From NCBI GenBank assembly GCA_018669475.1, contig JABHCC010000056.1, forward strand, positions 1 through 37,610: a DNA stretch of 37,610 nt, read 5' to 3'. The DNA comes from Bacteroidota bacterium (lineage in GTDB: Bacteria; Bacteroidota; Bacteroidia; Bacteroidales; UBA12481). Numbering within the stretch: position 1 is the first letter of the stretch; every line of letters starts with the position of its first letter. This document shows positions 35,993-37,610 of the stretch, one piece after another. The notes beneath the pieces are model-generated. The model saw nothing but the letters and a program-made list of their open reading frames with translations. It ran no database searches and was not told the origin of the DNA. Position numbers and translations under genes: made by a program.

Positions 35993-37309
35993 CTATTTGG
36001 TGCCTGTATTTCTAACTATATGTAATCTTGTTCCCTCTTTAGGAATTGCAGATTGCGTGCTCCAATATTCTGCGAGCTGAATTGCATAATCATCAGCAGA
36101 CTTACCAATGTATTCTAAGAATTGCCTTTCAGTTGAATGGCCTGTAATACCAATGAGTAAACTGGTTGGGATTTCACCATAAAAATTGGTTGCAAATGAC
36201 CTTCTGCAAATGTGGCTTGATACCAATTCATACTTTGGAAAACGCCTATACTGTTTTCGAGTTTTTCTGGACACAGGATCTGTTACCATTTTTCCACCAA
36301 TAACCAATGCGGTAATTTTTGCCTCTTTACAGACATCTTTGATGTGCAAATTGAAATTCACGTCAGAAATCCTCTTCGGAAAGGCTCCTTCTCTTTTTTG
36401 CAAGATAGCCTGTACCTTAGGGTGAATTGGGATTGCTATAGTCTTTCCTGTTTTCTTTTGAGTTAACTCAATAAGGTGTATGCCGCTTCTGCGGACTACG
36501 TGGCTGCTGTTTAAGGTCAGTAAATCTGAAACTCTTTGTCCAATATAACAACCAATTATCAGCCAGTCTCGCGCGTTTCCCAGGGCTTGACGATCATATA
36601 CGGTCTGTTCTATCTGTTCAATCTCATCAATAGAAAGATAGACTTTAGTGGCTCTTTCAGTGAATCCCTTTATTTGATTTAATTGCGAGTGGGTAGCCAT
36701 CCCATTGTTCCTTGCATCAAGACAGACAGTTTTTAGGAACTTGATGTACCTTCCTGTTGTATTCCCATTCAGCAAGTCAATCTCCATTAAGTATTTGACA
36801 AATTCATCTCTAAAGGATAATCCTACATCTTCAATAAAAACTTTGTGTTTCCTGTAATTCTCAAACTCTAACACCTTTACTTTAAGTGTCTCGTATTTTT
36901 GAATCGTTGATTTGCTGACACCTCTACGTCCATTCCTAAGCTCTTTGTATGGTAGACGACTAATAAAGAGATCAATATATACAAATAGCCGACTATTATT
37001 ACGCTGGGATTTCCTGTTCAGAATACTACTGATTTGTTCCTCCAACCACTGACCTGTTATCATTTCCCCTATGCTATTCGATACATTTATTCTCTTTTCC
37101 ACTTCATTAGCCAACCTCTTAAGCTCAACAGACAAGTTTTTTAGATCTTCATCCTTGGGTTTTGGCAAAGATGTTATGCCACTCCAATCCTTCGGATTAA
37201 TAGAGTAACCTGACTTCCTCCTAAGATTCGTGCTTCTATCGATTGATAGTCTTAAGTAGATATTTGCTGGATTTCGATTGCTGCGAATTTGATACTTAAT
37301 TGTGGCCAT
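35993..37309 (-). CDS. int: Tyrosine recombinase / site-specific integrase
   Basis: Starting at ATG 37309 (MATIKYQIRS) gives 438 residues. The N-terminal arm-binding domain of Bacteroidota type (YLRLSIDRSTNLRRKSGYSI) is followed by a core-binding SAM-like domain (about residues 105-205) and a catalytic domain with Arg259 in GQRVSDL, Lys about 286-289 in KKTGKT, His366 and Arg369 in HICRRSF, His391 in GHS and the nucleophile Tyr400 in FLEYIG. All catalytic residues are present. It sits next to the right attachment site and reads inward, as expected for the integrase of this element. A start at 37351 lies inside the arm-type repeats and is rejected. Confidence 0.95.
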   Translation of the reverse strand: MATIKYQIRSNRNPANIYLRLSIDRSTNLRRKSGYSINPKDWSGITSLPKPKDEDLKNLSVELKRLANEVEKRINVSNSIGEMITGQWLEEQISSILNRKSQRNNSRLFVYIDLFISRLPYKELRNGRRGVSKSTIQKYETLKVKVLEFENYRKHKVFIEDVGLSFRDEFVKYLMEIDLLNGNTTGRYIKFLKTVCLDARNNGMATHSQLNQIKGFTERATKVYLSIDEIEQIEQTVYDRQALGNARDWLIIGCYIGQRVSDLLTLNSSHVVRRSGIHLIELTQKKTGKTIAIPIHPKVQAILQKREGAFPKRISDVNFNLHIKDVCKEAKITALVIGGKMVTDPVSRKTRKQYRRFPKYELVSSHICRRSFATNFYGEIPTSLLIGITGHSTERQFLEYIGKSADDYAIQLAEYWSTQSAIPKEGTRLHIVRNTGTK

Positions 37310-37340
37310 AAATGTGCAGTGTATATGTACAAGGATTATC

Positions 37341-37360
37341 TTGGCCAACATTTGGCCAAC
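37341..37360 (+). repeat. Right-end paired integrase arm-type sites (putative)
   Basis: Two TTGGCCAAC units (the second TTTGGCCAAC) put CCAAC at 37345-37349 and 37356-37360, again 11 bases apart and in the same orientation as the left pair. They lie 32 bases before the int start and 133 bases from the right core, and could also allow the integrase to repress its own gene. Confidence 0.5.
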
Positions 37361-37393
37361 GAATGTTAATTCATATTCAACAACAATAAATAT

Positions 37394-37439
37394 AAATCAA
37401 TGTATTGACTTTACAAAAACGTCACAAGAACATTGATTT
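37394..37439. repeat. Perfect 10-bp inverted repeat in the int leader
   Basis: AAATCAATGT at 37394-37403 and ACATTGATTT at 37430-37439 are exact inverted copies; an inner TGAC (37406-37409) and GTCA (37421-37424) extend the symmetry. The site is between the arm-type repeats and the right core. It could bind a dimeric regulator, excisionase or host factor. Confidence 0.4.
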
Positions 37440-37492
37440 TATGCATAACAATCGCACTCTAAATCTGATCTCTCGTAATTAGAGATTGAATA

Positions 37493-37519
37493 GGTTCGAC
37501 TCCCGCCAGCTCCACTTTT
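37493..37519 (+). repeat. Right attachment site core (displaced ssrA 3' end)
   Basis: An exact copy of the 27-bp left core, starting GGTTCGACTCCCGCCAGC, with no tmRNA body before it. It is what remains of the original 3' end of ssrA. Confidence 0.95.
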
Positions 37520-37543
37520 CATCAATGCAGAACAAAGCAAAAT

Positions 37544-37580
37544 CCTGGTAAATATCTCATTACCAGGCTTTTCTTTTTAT
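37544..37580 (+). terminator. Displaced original ssrA terminator
   Basis: CCTGGTAA at 37544-37551 pairs perfectly with TTACCAGG at 37560-37567 and is followed by the T-rich CTTTTCTTTTTAT. It lies 30 bases beyond the tmRNA-like end in the right core, the right place for the ssrA terminator before insertion. Confidence 0.75.
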
Positions 37581-37610
37581 CCCCCTCAGCAATCAAAAGC
37601 AATTAAAAGC

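Larger units (their letters stand above)
30593..37519. mobile_element. 6.9-kb integrative element in the 3' end of ssrA
   Basis: The element is bounded by identical 27-bp direct repeats at 30593-30619 and 37493-37519; the left copy is the 3' end of ssrA. The excised circle would be 6900 bp. Gene order on the minus strand is integrase, unknown protein, excisionase-like protein, Rep-like protein, small-terminase-like HTH protein and AbiH. A single plus-strand secreted protein sits at the left end. There are no conjugation, capsid or tail genes. Integration in ssrA by a tyrosine recombinase is a well-known lifestyle of islands and phage satellites. The boundaries are directly visible; mobility itself is inferred. 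Confidence 0.92.

Noticed and set aside
37310-37351. Earlier integrase start
   Set aside because: The added 14 residues overlap the arm-type repeat; the MATIKYQIRS start matches the usual family beginning.
37460-37519. A second tRNA or tmRNA gene at the right end
   Set aside because: Only the T-arm and acceptor end are present; no 5' acceptor half or tag frame precedes it, so it is the attachment repeat.
30593-37519. A complete prophage
   Set aside because: No large terminase, portal, capsid or tail genes; only a small-terminase-like HTH protein and a Rep-like protein.
1-37610. CRISPR arrays, rRNA and insertion sequences
   Set aside because: No regularly spaced repeats, rRNA segments or transposase genes were seen on reading both strands.

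Overview
The window looks like chromosomal DNA of a Bacteroidota bacterium, probably Bacteroidales/Marinilabiliales-like. Evidence: type IX secretion system (T9SS) features (a T9SS plug-domain protein fragment and a secreted beta-propeller protein with a C-terminal sorting domain), promoters of the Bacteroidota form TTTG/TAnnTTTG, a short RpoD lacking region 1.1, a Rho factor with a long disordered insertion, and a tmRNA tag of the Bacteroidota type. A pyruvate:ferredoxin oxidoreductase and an ATP-type PEP carboxykinase point to an anaerobic or facultative fermentative metabolism. The exact genus cannot be read from the sequence.

Positions 1-30.2 kb are ordinary core genome. 1-4.2 kb: T9SS-related protein end, an outer-membrane-type hypothetical protein and a large T9SS cargo protein. 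4.3-7.4 kb: gapA with its terminator, then a LuxC-type acyl-CoA reductase and miaA. 7.4-10.7 kb (minus): a four-gene operon of DUF4199 membrane protein, GT2, methyltransferase and GT2, probably making a lipid-linked or surface glycan. 10.78-10.89 kb: the small SRP RNA. 10.9-12.6 kb: a PD40 lipoprotein and a YciO/YrdC-type protein. 12.6-18.7 kb (minus): ruvX, def, a TPR lipoprotein, a short ComEC, trkA and trkH. 18.8-24.3 kb: pckA and nifJ. 24.5-30.2 kb: rho and a primary-type sigma factor (divergent), rpe, cysQ and a saccharopine/alanine dehydrogenase-family enzyme.

The notable region is 30.2-37.5 kb. A complete tmRNA gene (ssrA, 30220-30614) carries at its 3' end a 27-bp sequence that is repeated exactly at 37493-37519. 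Between the copies lies a 6.9-kb integrative element: a tyrosine recombinase next to the right end, an unknown protein, an excisionase-like HTH protein, a Rep-like protein, a small-terminase-like HTH protein and an AbiH-family anti-phage protein, all on the minus strand and close-packed, plus one secreted cargo protein on the plus strand at the left end. Both ends carry paired direct repeats of a GGCCAAC-type motif spaced 11 bp apart, which look like arm-type integrase sites. A strong terminator just beyond the right copy is probably the original ssrA terminator, displaced by the insertion. The set resembles a compact satellite-like or mobilisable defence island without conjugation or virion genes.

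Other points of interest: a 15-bp stem in the comEC leader that would bury its start codon in RNA, the absence of a beta-lactamase domain in ComEC, the disordered repeat region of Rho, and a tmRNA tag ending AIAA rather than ALAA.
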